Assembly (NCBI GenBank): GCA_014529385.2
Contig: CM043959.1
Location: 12,648,809 to 12,712,808 of the forward strand
Source of the DNA: Adiantum capillus-veneris
Taxonomy: Eukaryota > Streptophyta > Polypodiopsida > Polypodiales > Pteridaceae
Direction of reading: 5' to 3'
Length of the DNA stretch: 64,000 bases
Shown here: positions 32,701-42,959 of the stretch, piece after piece
How the letters are laid out: each line of letters opens with the position of its first letter
Position numbering within the stretch: the first letter of the stretch is position 1
Position numbers and translations under genes: made by a program
The notes under the pieces: model-generated
Seen by the model: the letters and a program-made list of their open reading frames with translations, nothing else
Databases searched by the model: none
What the model was told of the DNA's origin: nothing

Positions 32701-34354
32701 TGAAACCGGCCCGCCCTTAGGGCAGTAAGTTTTGGCTTTCACCCGAAACTTTACAACACAAAGGAACTTCACGAATAAACCTGTGAGGAATTCAACACTT
32801 CAAGACAAACCACAGCCTGGCAGCTAGAGCGCTACCAAGCAGACAGCGACACCGCTTGGCCCCAAAGACTGGCGCCCCTTTTGATATTTCTTTATTCTTA
32901 TTAAACTTGAGAAAAACCTGTAACCTTCTAGCTGTCACACTTTTATCGGGCTGAAAATCCTCCACGGACAAAATCCCAAGCAAACATTGACTTTCCACAC
33001 ACTTTAGAGCTCTTTGCCGAGCCTAGCGAGAAATTGCAGCTCGCTGAATTCTCTGTTTTGCGCTCCGATGCGCGTGCCGATCACTTTTTTGGGTAGCCCT
33101 CGAGCTCTTGCACCTGCAGGGTCACTTGCCCCTTGAATTAGACGAGATTCCTCGCAAGAAATCTCTCTAAATTGTCCTGTACAAGCACCCAATGCTTTCC
33201 CGAGACTCCCCTGGCAAAAAAAAAACGATCCAAACGCTTCCACCTAACCCTCACCAAGTTGTCAAAACCTGTCCATGGTTGTAATTGCAGGTTTTTGACC
33301 CAATTTCGCCAACATAACGGCGCAAATATCCCTGTAGGTCAAAAGTACACGTCAAGGACAATTTCCCTTGCGGTATGGAAGCTTTCCAGTGAGCTGCAGG
33401 TCAATTTCAGCATACTATAATTTTCTGTTTGGCCACTATTAGGTGCCTACTGCCCTGTATACGCATCCCAAGGCCTTTCCCAGGCTCCCCTGGCAAATAA
33501 TGGCAATTTCCTGCAATTTAGGTGCGAAACTCTAAACCTGCAGAAAAACACAGCAGGCTGTAATTCTCTGTTTTGGACCGTTTCAGACGGAGCGAACACG
33601 CCTACGCGTCTCAGGTACTCCCACACACAATGGGACAGTTCCCTTGTAAATCGGACAAGTTTTCACGTGAGAAAACTCTCCGTATTCACATTCCTTCACT
33701 ATGGAACTGTGCATACTTGAAGGGGATTACCAATTAGCTAATCCAGTTCCTAGTACAGAAGGCTCTTGCTTGGCAAACGCGCATAAACCCCCAGAACTGT
33801 ACATGGTCATCTGAGAAGCCCAACTAGTGGGGCATTACCATATGTGCAAAGGGGGGGGAGAGATGCGCGAGAGCAAATCGTCGCGCTACATAGAGCAAGG
33901 GAGAAGGCAAGCTTTCCATTAAAGTTGTGAGCACCTGCACCCACTACTCACACAACTGTAGCACTCACTTATGGGCTGAAATCAGCCCCCTCTCTTGAAA
34001 TGGGCGCCCCCTCTTCATGCAGACTGGGAAAGCTTCTCAGGAGCCGCCATGTGTCCAGTTTGCCTCTTTTGAGTTAATTCTTTAGTACCCACCAATTTAT
34101 AAGTGTCGCGAGGGGCCTAAATGACTTTGAACTGAGCCTAGACACCCTTTTACTGCTCGGATTCCAGTGCCGATTGGCCCGACCAACTCATGGTGACCTG
34201 CCCTTCCCGATTGCGGGTGAAACTCTCGGCCGTTTCACACTAGCCATACAATGTCTGACCATTTGCAACTTCAAAAAGAGGGTCCCAAAAATAAACAAAA
34301 ATCATCGGAAAGAAACCAACAACTCAAGTTAGCAATTGCCACGTCCTCGTGACA
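32701..34354 (-). repeat. Solo LTR of family A, TSD GTCAG
   Basis: 1654 bp; on the minus strand it begins TGTCACGAGGACGTGGCAAT and ends GGGCCGGTTTCA, matching the element A LTR ends. GTCAG at 32696-32700 and 34355-34359 is a perfect 5-bp duplication. It is about 200 bp longer than the element A 3' LTR. The core block lies at 32858-32898. It splits the gag leader of B2. Confidence 0.93.
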
Positions 34355-34359
34355 GTCAG

Positions 34360-34967
34360 AAACTGGGCGAAATCTAGGCTGCTTTGCCTTTTTCTTGCCC
34401 TTTCCGAAGCTTTGCTTTTTTGCTTCGCTTGTCCATGTCTTTCAACGAGTATAGGTTCTGCTTTTCTACACTCGTCTGTCTTTTCGGCTTCACTCCCTAC
34501 CTGAGAGGAGAAGCAATGGCCACACGCGGTCTCAAATAAATCTTATCAATCTGGTAATTCTTCAGGTGTATCGGTCCTTGGAGTACTTAATCAATCTGTT
34601 CACGCATATGCCAATCTGCAATTGACGTTTGTACTCCTTTTCTGGCAAACTTGTCTGAAAAAAAATTTGTTCAAATCTTCATTCTTTTCTTCAGTACCCG
34701 TGCCGGATCTTCAACTTTTCTTTGCCTTCCCACTAAGAGGTGTCATCTCTATCAGATTCTTCACCAGAACCCGGGTAATCTGGGATTTTTAATGGCTTTA
34801 TGCCCTATAAGACAGAGCAATGAAGACGGGAGCGTGCCCGATACGCGATGTATGAGGGTGGGAGTGGCTAATAAGTTCGAGGTCATGGCATGAAGATTCT
34901 TTCGCAAAAGCTGTGTGCGCTGTAAAAAGGATTGGATCCTCCGTAGAAGAAGAATCTTTCTCCGCTT
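34360..34967 (-). other. Leader region of B2
   Basis: Sequence between primer site and gag. It matches the B1 leader (22853-23380) and the fragment at 12617-13012, including CGCATCGGGCGCGCTCCCG-like text and the segment for CRLAY. It contains stops in all frames and probably acts as RNA (packaging or 5' UTR). Confidence 0.65.
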
Positions 34968-34977
34968 TGATACCACT
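34968..34977 (-). other. Primer-binding site of B2
   Basis: CTTTGATACCACTG on the plus strand reads TGGTATCAAAG on the element strand, one mismatch from the tRNA-iMet type site. Confidence 0.85.
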
Positions 34978-35485
34978 GTAACAAACTTGGACACTCTAAG
35001 TCAAGATTCTACCGCGACACAGCAGAGTCTCACTTCAAAACAGTTCACAAAATTCACAATTGATATGACACGGCCCGGCGGAGTTCCGTGCCAAGAGGTT
35101 TTGGCCCCAAAGACAGGCGCCCCTTTCAGTATTTCTTTTTATATTAATCTTTGAGCAAAGTACAACTCCCGCGGGTGCTCGCTCTCAGACTCTGCGTCCA
35201 GATGCTCTGCAGACATTATGAAGGTTACAAGGGATGCTAAAAGCACAGCCCTAAAAGCTTCAAAATCAAAAGCAATAGTTCCATAAAGCAATTAATTCAT
35301 CCAGTGCTTTTTTTCGGAAATCCGTACACGCTGCCACGTTACCAACACCGTAAAAAGCGGAATTTCCGTACGCTTTTCCATGTCAGCCTACCAGTGCATT
35401 TTTCAGGGATTCCGTCCTATTGCAACGTGGCATTACTGCCATAGTTTGCGTGTCTACGGGGCTAGCCATGTCACCAGTTTGTATA
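34978..35485 (-). repeat. 5' LTR of B2
   Basis: On the plus strand it starts TGTAACAAACTTGGACACTC, close to 26926. The upper end is placed at about 35485, where CATGTCACCAGTTTGTATA resembles the terminus of the LTR at 4483-5290. Beyond it LINE sequence begins. The core block is at 35103-35145. Confidence 0.75.
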
Positions 35486-35695
35486 GTAGCTCACCAAAAC
35501 GTCTCATAGCTACCACGCAAAATCTGACCACATTATCTAATGCAACTCTCACAAAAATGATGCTCCTAAAGCATAAGAATGTCAATCTCACCACCCACAA
35601 GGCTGTTGGGTGCAGCGGCTATGGTGGATGTCGGCGGTGAGGATCCATGGAGGCCTTGGAAGCGTGCAGCACGCACAGAAATAACGAGAGGAGAT

Positions 35696-35747
<52 letters not shown>

Positions 35748-35895
35748 ACACAATATGAAGACACGCTATGATATTTTTGATTAAAAAAGAGTGTTACATA
35801 TATATAGATTAAACCTTCCATGCAAACTAAGTGTGTTAACTCCATGCTTTGGGAGATGTTCCCACGGGCTTGACACACTGGACCAAACAAAGCCC

Positions 35896-36853
35896 CCCTC
35901 AAGCCCAAACCACTGACTATGGACTTGATACAGACCATGGCAGAGTCCAATCACCTGAAACTATGAGTAGAAGTCCCCCCCTGGACAACAACATAGGTGT
36001 GTACTTCCCTCAAACAGCTATCAATGTGAGACAACAAGAGCTTGACCAAACAAAACAGGGAGGTCTTACCACTTTTGTTTGTGGCAGTGTCTATAACCCT
36101 TTACAAAATTTTGACTGCATGGAAATAACTGACAACAGACAAGTTAAAAGAAGGCTTCGACTAAAAAGTATATGATTGTGTTGACAAATAGAAAAAAAAC
36201 TTCTATGACACTGAAAAAATAGTTTGTGGACTCTGCATGTGTTGTAGCAAACTTTCGATTTGTGCGGTCTTCATCTCCCTCAAGAATGGGCAGCGTAACA
36301 CCCACAAGATAATCATGTTGATACTCTTAACACTATTAACAACCTTTGGAGGCTTGCGGTATTCAATAGAGTAAGAGAGTTGGATATTAATTGTGAAAGC
36401 TTGTTTATTTGCTCGTCCCACTCTACAATAGGCGTTTTAACACGCTCTGCAGAGGACTGCTCCACGGGCAGCCTGTTGAGCTGAACGTCCTCTAGGCCTG
36501 CTGCAATAGTATTTCAAAACACTATCGGAGGCTGTTTTGCCTGCGCCACCAATGACAGCTTCTCTAGCGGTGTTTTGATACGCCAGCAAAAACGCCTTCA
36601 CGTTTGCGGCTCCACAACCATGTTAAAGCGCCGCTTGTGCTCTGGAAACTGCGCCAAGAACGGCTTCTTGAAATGCACTACAACTGCCGATTGCCCCTGC
36701 GTCTTGAAATGTCTTTTGCCCACGATGGAGTCAGTTCACCTGCGTATTGCCCGCCTGGGAGCCGCTTGAGAGAGAGCGTTTTAGAACACCTACGCCTGGG
36801 CTCTGCTAGCGCCACATGCCAACGCCCTAGCCAACCTGGGGCTTTGATACGAG
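35896..36853 (-). other. Interior of the TRIM-like element
   Basis: Short frames only. On the minus strand a stretch at about 36430-36700 stays mostly open in shifting frames (KTPLEKLSLVAQAKQPP) and could be a worn gag-like piece, but nothing diagnostic is seen. Confidence 0.4.
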
Positions 36854-36943
36854 TGTTGGGTGCAACGGCTATGGTGGATGTCGGCGATGAGGATCCATGG
36901 AGGCCTTGGAGGCATGCAGCACACAAAGAACGAGAGAGGAGAT

Positions 36944-36989
<46 letters not shown>

Positions 36990-37150
36990 ACACAATATGA
37001 AGACACGCTATGATATATTTGATTAAAAATAAGTGTTACATATATATAGATTAAACCTTCCATGCAAACTAAGTGTGTTAACTGCATGCTTTGGGAGATG
37101 TTCCCACGGGCTTGACACACTGGACCAAACTTGGGCTTGAACACCCAACA
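36854..37150 (-). repeat. 5' LTR of the TRIM-like element
   Basis: 297 bp with perfect short inverted ends (TGTTGGGTG ... CACCCAACA). An AG run lies at 36948-36987. The matching 3' repeat (35604-35895) lacks about 20 bp at its TGTTGGGTGTTC end (element strand). Confidence 0.85.
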
Positions 37151-38110
37151 AAGGCATCTCTGAAGGTCCTGATGCAGCAGACCCCTTTGACGTTGAAACT
37201 AGGGCCCTCCTAATCCATGCACATTCCATGAGATGATCCTCATGGAGTCACAGAGAGAAAACAAATACTGCAACAGCAGCCAACCTCGCTATCTTTGAGG
37301 CCGGTTTGGATGGGGAGTAATCCGCATCCGAACGACCCCTAGACAAGCGCGAAAGGAGTGACTGTCCCGCCTAGGCCCAAGCCGAGCGTGCAGCCCGAAG
37401 GGCTACATCCTCTATCTAAGAATCCTCATGAACAAATACATAACAAGGAGGGCTCTCAGTGTCAGCAAACAACTACATCACAATGTGCCTGCAACCCGCT
37501 GCATGCGGAGGGCGGAGGCGTCATGCTGAACGTGGCAAGAGGCAAAAGTGTCTGCACCAGATGTGTCACCCCTAAGTCCTTTGTGTGGTGTGAGAACTCG
37601 GTAGCCTGAATCTGGAGCCAGTCAAGAACTATGTGCAGGGTCCACTCTGTGGGATCCCTACCGCACAGCGGAAAGAAGAAACCCACCGCTATGTCCAAAG
37701 CCTCAATGCCTCTAGCTGCAAGAAAGAGGACGTGGACTCGAAAGAAAGCCTCCTCCAGGTCAGGAGAAGAGTCACCCAAGAACCATGTGGAGCTGTAGTC
37801 TTCAAGTCCCAGCGTCTGCGAATGTCAAAGCTAGCCAAACCTCTAGGGACTACTGCAAAAGGAGAAGTCTGCACCAAAAAAGGCGGCCTCGGGTCGGGTT
37901 GTCCCTCTCAAGCTACACAACTCGTAGCAAAAGCACTACGAAGAGATCGCCTCGCGGCGGCAAACGCGTGTTCAGTCCCCTACGTCAGAGGAGGAGTGGA
38001 GGAGGGGTCGGGAGATGAGGCTGTGGGCCCCACCAGGGAGAGAGGAGGGGCAGGAGGCGAGGGTGGAGGTGGGGGAGGGGGAGGAGGCGAGGGAGGCGGA
38101 GCGGCAGCGT

Positions 38111-39017
38111 CTAAGGAAGGAGGAGCTGGAGGTGGAGGAAATAAAGTGGACGGGGCCTCCTCAGGCAGGTCCTGCTGAAGGGGGTCAAAACAATCCCCGG
38201 TCGGAACCAAGTGCTGCTGAGCTGCAGAAGGTCGGCCACCAGGGGGAGCAGTGGGGCGAGCCCGCCCATGTCGGAGGCGGCCAGGCACCTGCTGCCAACC
38301 ATCAGTTGTCTGATCGCTGGTCTCAGTCGAGGTACCAGCATGTGCGTCCTATGTATATAGCTGCTGGGCATGCTCAACCTTGGGAGGCTGCGCATACGTT
38401 GTGGGTCGAGGTCTCTTGTGAGGAGAGGCTTTGCCAAATGGCCCATCTGTCTGCAAATGAAACACTGATTCGGGAGACCCGCATACTCCGCACTCTGTCT
38501 GATCCATCCCCAACTCACCCGAGGCAGCAGTACCACCTTGGGGAGGGAATGTGTCTCGAACAAGAACCCACACAGTAGGTAAACCTGCTGCAGCCTTGAC
38601 CATAGCAGAAGCTGCAATGCGCGAAGACTCCAGAATTGTCCCGAACATGGAACCAATCCTGTGGAGAAGAGAGAGGTACTCTCGTCTCGAGCCTGGGAAA
38701 CAGACCAAAATCGACAAGTCTGCCTCCTCCTCGAGCACATCTTTAGAGGTGTCAAAACCATGATGCCATCGTCTAAAGTAGGCTCGAGCTGCTCGGATGC
38801 CGACCGGGCTCATCGAAATCACCTTGGCCGTCATCTCTAGAGACTCGAACTCTATCTGGTAGTACCCTCTCCCAAGGATGTGGACATCGGTGATCTTGCC
38901 CACATTGGAGAGAAGGCGGGCCTGAAGTAGATCCCGAACCTCGCCCCGATTGGGTAGAGTGCCTATGATCTTGCAGATAACTGAAGTGGCTTGCAAACCT
39001 TCCACTTCGGCCATCAA
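38111..39017 (-). pseudogene. LINE copy 2 ORF1
   Basis: Minus-strand frame 38349-39017 with EVEGLQATSVICKIIGTL, ITDVHILGRGYYQIEFES and FRRWHHGFDTSKDV, followed by CFPGSRREYLSLLHRIGSMF. All line up with LINE copy 1 ORF1. The zinc knuckle is reached in another frame (38111-38761: CFICRQMGHLAK), so one frameshift lies just before it. A Pro/Gly low-complexity tail follows (37980-38290). Confidence 0.85.
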
Positions 39018-39206
39018 GGAAGCTCTTTTGGCGAGAGAGCAAGTCGAAGGGTCGGCTCCGCGGTGTCGGGCGAGGGGATTTCTGTAGAGTCCCTCTGAGG
39101 TGGAGCAGAAGCCGCCATCTGTGTCTGCTGTTGAATCGAGAAGGGAAAAGGTGACGCAAAACTCCCAGAAAGCTGAGAAGACGACTCCCTGTGAGCTGAG
39201 AAGTGG

Positions 39207-39230
39207 GGGGGGGGGGGGGGGGGGGGGGGA
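39207..39230. repeat. Poly-G tract in LINE 5' region
   Basis: About 24 consecutive G, with a further G run at 39341-39350. The minus strand is poly-C in the Pro-rich 5' region of the LINE. Confidence 0.9.
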
Positions 39231-39430
39231 CGGGTTGCTGGCGGGAATGAGAGGCTGGGGCGGGCGAGCTGAGGCGCGGCAGTGGCTGTGCGCTGGGCTG
39301 ACAGCAAGCAGCGGGCAGGGCAGCGCGAGGGAGGCTTTGGGGGGGGGGAGGGGAGAGCGATGGCGAGAGAGGGGGGTGAAGTGCGTGCGCGAGGGAGGTG
39401 GGCGAGGGCAACAGCGAGCCCGCTCGGATT

Positions 39431-40072
39431 ATGCTAAAAACTTAGCTCCCCAAAAGCGGCCACACACCAAAGTCGTGTCCTCCCACTTTTACTTTCTTCA
39501 CAACAGAGATGGTGAGACGAGCCACTGACAAATTGCACACAGAGAGGGCGCATGATTATAATGGTATTGTGATAGAGCATTTCATACATGCTAGGGATCA
39601 TATTGATGGTTTGTTGACCTTCATGTTAAACAAGGCCATGTGTGAGGGGTCACCTAAGACTTGAGCATGAGTTGAGCATATGGACAGAGAGAGGGTGTAC
39701 TAGCTGGCAGCAGGATTGACACGTACGGTCACGTACGATGGTTACACGTACGAAGACGTGCGGTACTAATCGAACTAAAAAAATTTAGACGTCTGTTGAC
39801 GTAATGTACGATACAAAAAAAAAAAAATCATACATCTTTAGAGCCTATACTCTATTATGAGTCATAACATAGACCTTAGTACTTAGTACTAAGTACTTAC
39901 AAATTAAAAGTTAAGTCTTACAAGTTAGAACATGAAAGATGTATCCATGGACATTGGAAACGGCAATGTTCGGAAAAAGAAGATCATGATTGCATTTAAT
40001 TTCATTACATAAAGTAGAGAGTCGAGGCTCGAGAGATACAAGTGACAAAAAGTAGTGACACAACTCATAGTC
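39431..40072. other. No gene recognised
   Basis: An AT-richer stretch. It contains a cluster of the palindrome ACGTACG(T) between 39721 and 39760, an A run at 39816-39829, and a short inverted pair TTAGTACTTAGTACTAAGTAC near 39877-39897. No coding signature is seen. Confidence 0.5.
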
Positions 40073-40115
40073 TCATGGACCATGGGTGCAAACTTTAAAG
40101 CATAAAGAGAGAGTC

Positions 40116-40620
40116 CTAAGTGCACATATCGCTCTCATCATCGGAGATGTAATCCGAGCTTGAGCTAGCGGTAGTTGCATCATCCTCATCACTAGTTGAA
40201 TCAAATGTATTGGATGCAAGACCATAATCTCCCTCACTAAGGATGTTGCCCTCATCATCAAACTCTTGCTCTCTAGCATCCACAGACCTAGAAATTGGCA
40301 CATTCTCCAAAGTGGTGGCCGCCATAGTAGATCCGCTACCTGAGCCTCGCCACACATAGATCCTGGGTGTTTGTGCCGCTTTCTACCACTCCCAGGAGCA
40401 ACCGGAGTGGAAGCTCCTCAACCGGAGTGGAAGCTCCTCTACCTGTAGTTGCCGAAGCTCGCACAAACACCTTCTTGCAGGACCGTGTGCGAAAAACACG
40501 GCGATCAATCTCCTCCAACTCCAAGTAGAGGTCTCGAAATATTTGCTCCTCCTCTGGATCACGATCTTTGTTGAGACTCTTAAGAGTCTTAATGGAGAGC
40601 TTGCATTCATCTACATTGAC
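40116..40620 (-). pseudogene. Unidentified acidic coding remnant
   Basis: A minus-strand stretch open in two frames joined by a shift near 40350. The first part reads DPEEEQIFRDLYLELEEIDR. The second ends in an acidic Ser-rich tail (TSDEDDATTASSSSDY, then DDESDMCT and a stop). Tails of this kind occur in hAT-like transposases, but no catalytic motif is present, so I do not assign it. A 20-bp direct repeat (CAACCGGAGTGGAAGCTCCT) at about 40397-40437 lies inside it. Confidence 0.35.
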
Positions 40621-40734
40621 CTATTTTTCATTTACAACATGCAAGAATTAGCAATTTGGCATGCCAAAAATATGAGCACATCATACATGTGAAAGCATAA
40701 ATAAAGAGTAGGATGTAGCCAACTCGATCTCACA

Positions 40735-40974
40735 GAGACCCCCAAGGCCTCATATTTAAAGGCACATAGGCCCAAAAGCAATCGCTATCGAAAGCTGCCG
40801 CTTAAAAGCTATAGCGTTCCAAAAAATCAACCACGTAAGCGTCCCACGAATCGCATCGCAATTCGTGCCAGCCCAGCCTCAGACTTTCGGTCCTATGCTC
40901 CAATCCAGCTCCAATCGGCCTTCACTCCTCTCTTCCGATCCAATACCATCATGCCACATCATCACTTTGTGACA
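40735..40974 (-). repeat. Truncated U3 of a family-B-type LTR
   Basis: On the minus strand it begins TGTCACAAAGTGATGATGTG, as family-B LTRs do, and reaches the CATATTTAAAGGC region seen at 4735 and 7240. The core block and U5 are missing. Confidence 0.7.
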
Positions 40975-41044
40975 GCTTGTCGAACAAGCACCCTGCATTA
41001 TCGCTTCAAAAAAAGAGGCCTCAGACCCCGCATGTTGACGTTCT
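40975..41044 (-). CDS. Possible host exon next to LTR fragment
   Basis: After a good acceptor (TTATTATTGCAG) the minus strand is open for ERQHAGSEASFFEAIMQGAC and then runs into the LTR fragment at 40974. The text looks protein-like but no family was recognised. It may be part of the same gene as 41874-42129. Confidence 0.3.
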
Positions 41045-41873
41045 GCAATAATAACATGATACAAGCTGAGAGGGCAGCCAGCTTCCAAGTGGCACCTATC
41101 CCACTACCTATAAGGGTACTAACAGAGGTGGTGTAGGGCAACAGAGCAATGTAGCATGCAATTAAGGCAAAAACTAAGCGATTGCTGCAAAATCGAGCAC
41201 AAAAGATTGTTAGTGGAAGAAACTAAGGTTCTTACAAAAGTTTCGTTTAGGATATAAAGGGACAGAAAAGACCCCACAGAAAAAAATTGGTTGCAAGGCT
41301 AGGTATTCACTGATGCAAAGACTGACAGAAGAAGGCGAAATCACTGATTCATGAATGTTTGATGAGAGTAAGAGAGAGAAGTTGCAAACGATAAAGCAGT
41401 CCCAAACAGTCCTAACAGGTCACTATCTCAGATTCTGAAGCAAGTCCCAGCCGTATATTAATTACATTAGTCCCCCTTCATTGTATACCTTTGGCCATTC
41501 TCTTCGCATTTCTATTTTGTTTTTCCATTTCGCTGTATATATGCATTCCAAACCAAAACTGAGGAATCAATTTGCACCATCAGCTCAATCACAAGCGTCT
41601 AGCTTCCTTGGGATTTCCCTTTTATGGTCAAAAGAAAATCATGATTGCTTTCTGGCAAATATCTTTCATATCCAAAGAGTCCATACTCAACATGGCTAGC
41701 AAAGACTCCTTTTCAGTTTATAGGCAGATGGAATCTAAATACCAGAAGCCTGTCCTTGGTAATCTCAAAGCTCCAGGCTTGGAGAGAGTTTGTGTGTACA
41801 CATGTGCGTGGTATGCATGATTAGCATCATCTTTTGCACAGTTTTGCAAACATAGTGAGGGTAAGAAACGAAC
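41045..41873. other. No gene recognised
   Basis: If the two flanking open pieces are exons of one minus-strand gene, this would be intron. No repeat or motif is visible. Confidence 0.35.
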
Positions 41874-42129
41874 TTGTTCCACGATGCGAGCAATGGACTG
41901 CATATGGTCTCTGTGTACACCTGCCAGAAGGTCCTTCTTCTCATCTCGCTGAAAAATTGCTAAGCTTGTGGTGTTGTAAATTCTGCGATGGGCAGGGCTA
42001 AGACGAACTGATCCCACTACCCGCAAGACGTAGCATGAACGTGTCCGGTTGCTCAGAACTGAGACGCAAGGGACACCAGCTCCGGTAGTCGTGCCTTGCA
42101 TCCTTCCCCGCCACACAAGGTGCTCTTCT
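41874..42129 (-). CDS. Possible exon of an unidentified host gene
   Basis: A minus-strand open segment of about 85 codons inside a longer open frame (41718-42347). It is bounded by a pyrimidine-rich acceptor (CATCGAAGCAG) and a possible donor (GAACAA then GTTCGT). The translation includes HLVWRGRMQGTTTGAGVPCV, SVLSNRTRSCYVLRVVGSVR and YNTTSLAIFQRDEKKDLLAG. Composition is that of a conserved globular protein and not of a transposon. I do not recognise the family. Confidence 0.4.
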
Positions 42130-42469
42130 CTGCTTCGATGTAAAAAGAAGAAAGCAGTATTATTAAGCTGCTTACACACCGCCCAAGCTTGGCCTGGAAG
42201 CCATATGTCAAAAAGATATTGGCAGCGTGAGACGGCAGCAGAAAAAAATTTGGGCAGCCAAGACTCCTTGTGCTTGATCTCTGGCCAGCGCAATCCAGGA
42301 GAGGCTACAAACCAATACGCTATGGACATACGTCCAGTGGCTTGCACAAAGTTGATCGAGCTTGATTGAGTGTGGAATGGAAATATTAAAGGTTTAATAA
42401 GGCATCATAATGTATGTGATCTAACCAATACATAAAATTTGTTCTTGTTTCATAGGTGGAGATTGTGGA

Positions 42470-42955
42470 GCTAGCCTAGATGTGGTGCAGTGATGATCGT
42501 GGATAGTTGTGATATCTTAACAATTGGTTGATGCTCCATTTATTTAGTGTGGAGGACAGACGATTGTATGAAGTATTTTGAGCATTAATGTCAATGTTGA
42601 AGTCACCTAGGATAATGATTGAATTTTTTGTATCGCGGTTTTGAGAATCAGAGATAACGCATTGATCAAATTTGGTAGGGTGTTGCGGGGGAACTGTAAA
42701 GGGAAGCGACCTCGACGGTTATGGTATTGGTTGTGTGTATTATCTCTACTCTTGGACGAGAGATATGGACAGATTTCAAGTGAGGTAGATTTTGTCGGTG
42801 CAGTAGAGAGACGTCCATATTTGCATTGAATTGGTGTTGCAAATAGCCTGGTATGGCATGTGACAAGTTATTTTTTTGTTTCTTGCAAATAGAGCACATG
42901 TGATGCCATTACCGTGGAATTTGCTATAATCTTTGTAATATGTTTTTTGAAAGAC
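42470..42955 (-). pseudogene. EEP endonuclease domain at the Helitron C-terminus
   Basis: Immediately after the helicase, in shifting frames: SLNVASFKKHITKII and HVLYLQETKK (first Asn and the metal-binding Glu of EEP nucleases). After about 200 bp comes SIIILGDFNIDINAQNTSYN, with the diagnostic GDFN, and LNKWSINQL. The DNase I/APE fold domain at this place marks Helentron/Helitron2 elements. A random LINE insertion is less likely, because strand, spacing and base composition continue from the helicase. Confidence 0.75.
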
Positions 42956-42959
42956 GCGA

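Larger units (their letters stand above)
26926..35485 (-). mobile_element. Family-B gypsy element B2 with two nested solo LTRs
   Basis: Read on the minus strand: 5' LTR 35485-34978, primer site, leader, gag, protease, reverse transcriptase, RNase H, integrase remains, chromodomain, and 3' LTR 27604-26926. Solo LTRs inserted at 32701-34354 (family A) and 29140-29854 add 2.4 kb. The two outer LTRs agree well over about 350 bp (R/U5 side) but differ strongly in U3, so they may not both belong to one original element. The flanks do not show an obvious duplication. Confidence 0.8.
35604..37150 (-). mobile_element. TRIM-like short LTR element, TSD AAGGC
   Basis: A 1.55-kb element flanked by AAGGC at 35599-35603 and 37151-37155. 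Two direct repeats (about 35604-35895 and 36854-37150) begin TGTTGGGTGCA on the plus strand and carry an AG microsatellite each. Next to 36854 the sequence GGGGCTTTGATACGA reads like a degraded tRNA-Met primer site on the minus strand. Next to the other repeat, GGGCTTGAGGGGGGCTTT is the purine tract. The interior has no gag or pol. Confidence 0.85.
35486..39430 (-). mobile_element. LINE copy 2, split by a TRIM element
   Basis: The minus-strand counterpart of LINE copy 1. ORF2 starts at an ATG at 37243 (MRIISWNVHGLGGP), continues to 37151, jumps the insertion and resumes at 35603 down to 35486, where it ends at the B2 LTR. ORF1 lies at 38349-39017. The 5' region is GC-rich with a poly-G run. 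It ends within the endonuclease, so nothing after that survives here. Confidence 0.85.

Noticed and set aside
37633-38178. Gly-rich 181-residue protein on the plus strand.
   Set aside because: It is the complement of the Pro-rich tail of LINE copy 2 ORF1 on the minus strand.
41718-42347. A complete 209-residue single-exon gene.
   Set aside because: Only the middle part (41874-42129) has protein-like composition and it is bounded by splice-like sites; the ends look like intron read-through.
42470-42955. The EEP nuclease segment as an independent LINE fragment.
   Set aside because: It directly follows helicase motif VI on the same strand, has the same AT-rich composition, and no LINE ORF1 or RT is nearby; the reading as a Helentron domain is preferred but is flagged for testing.
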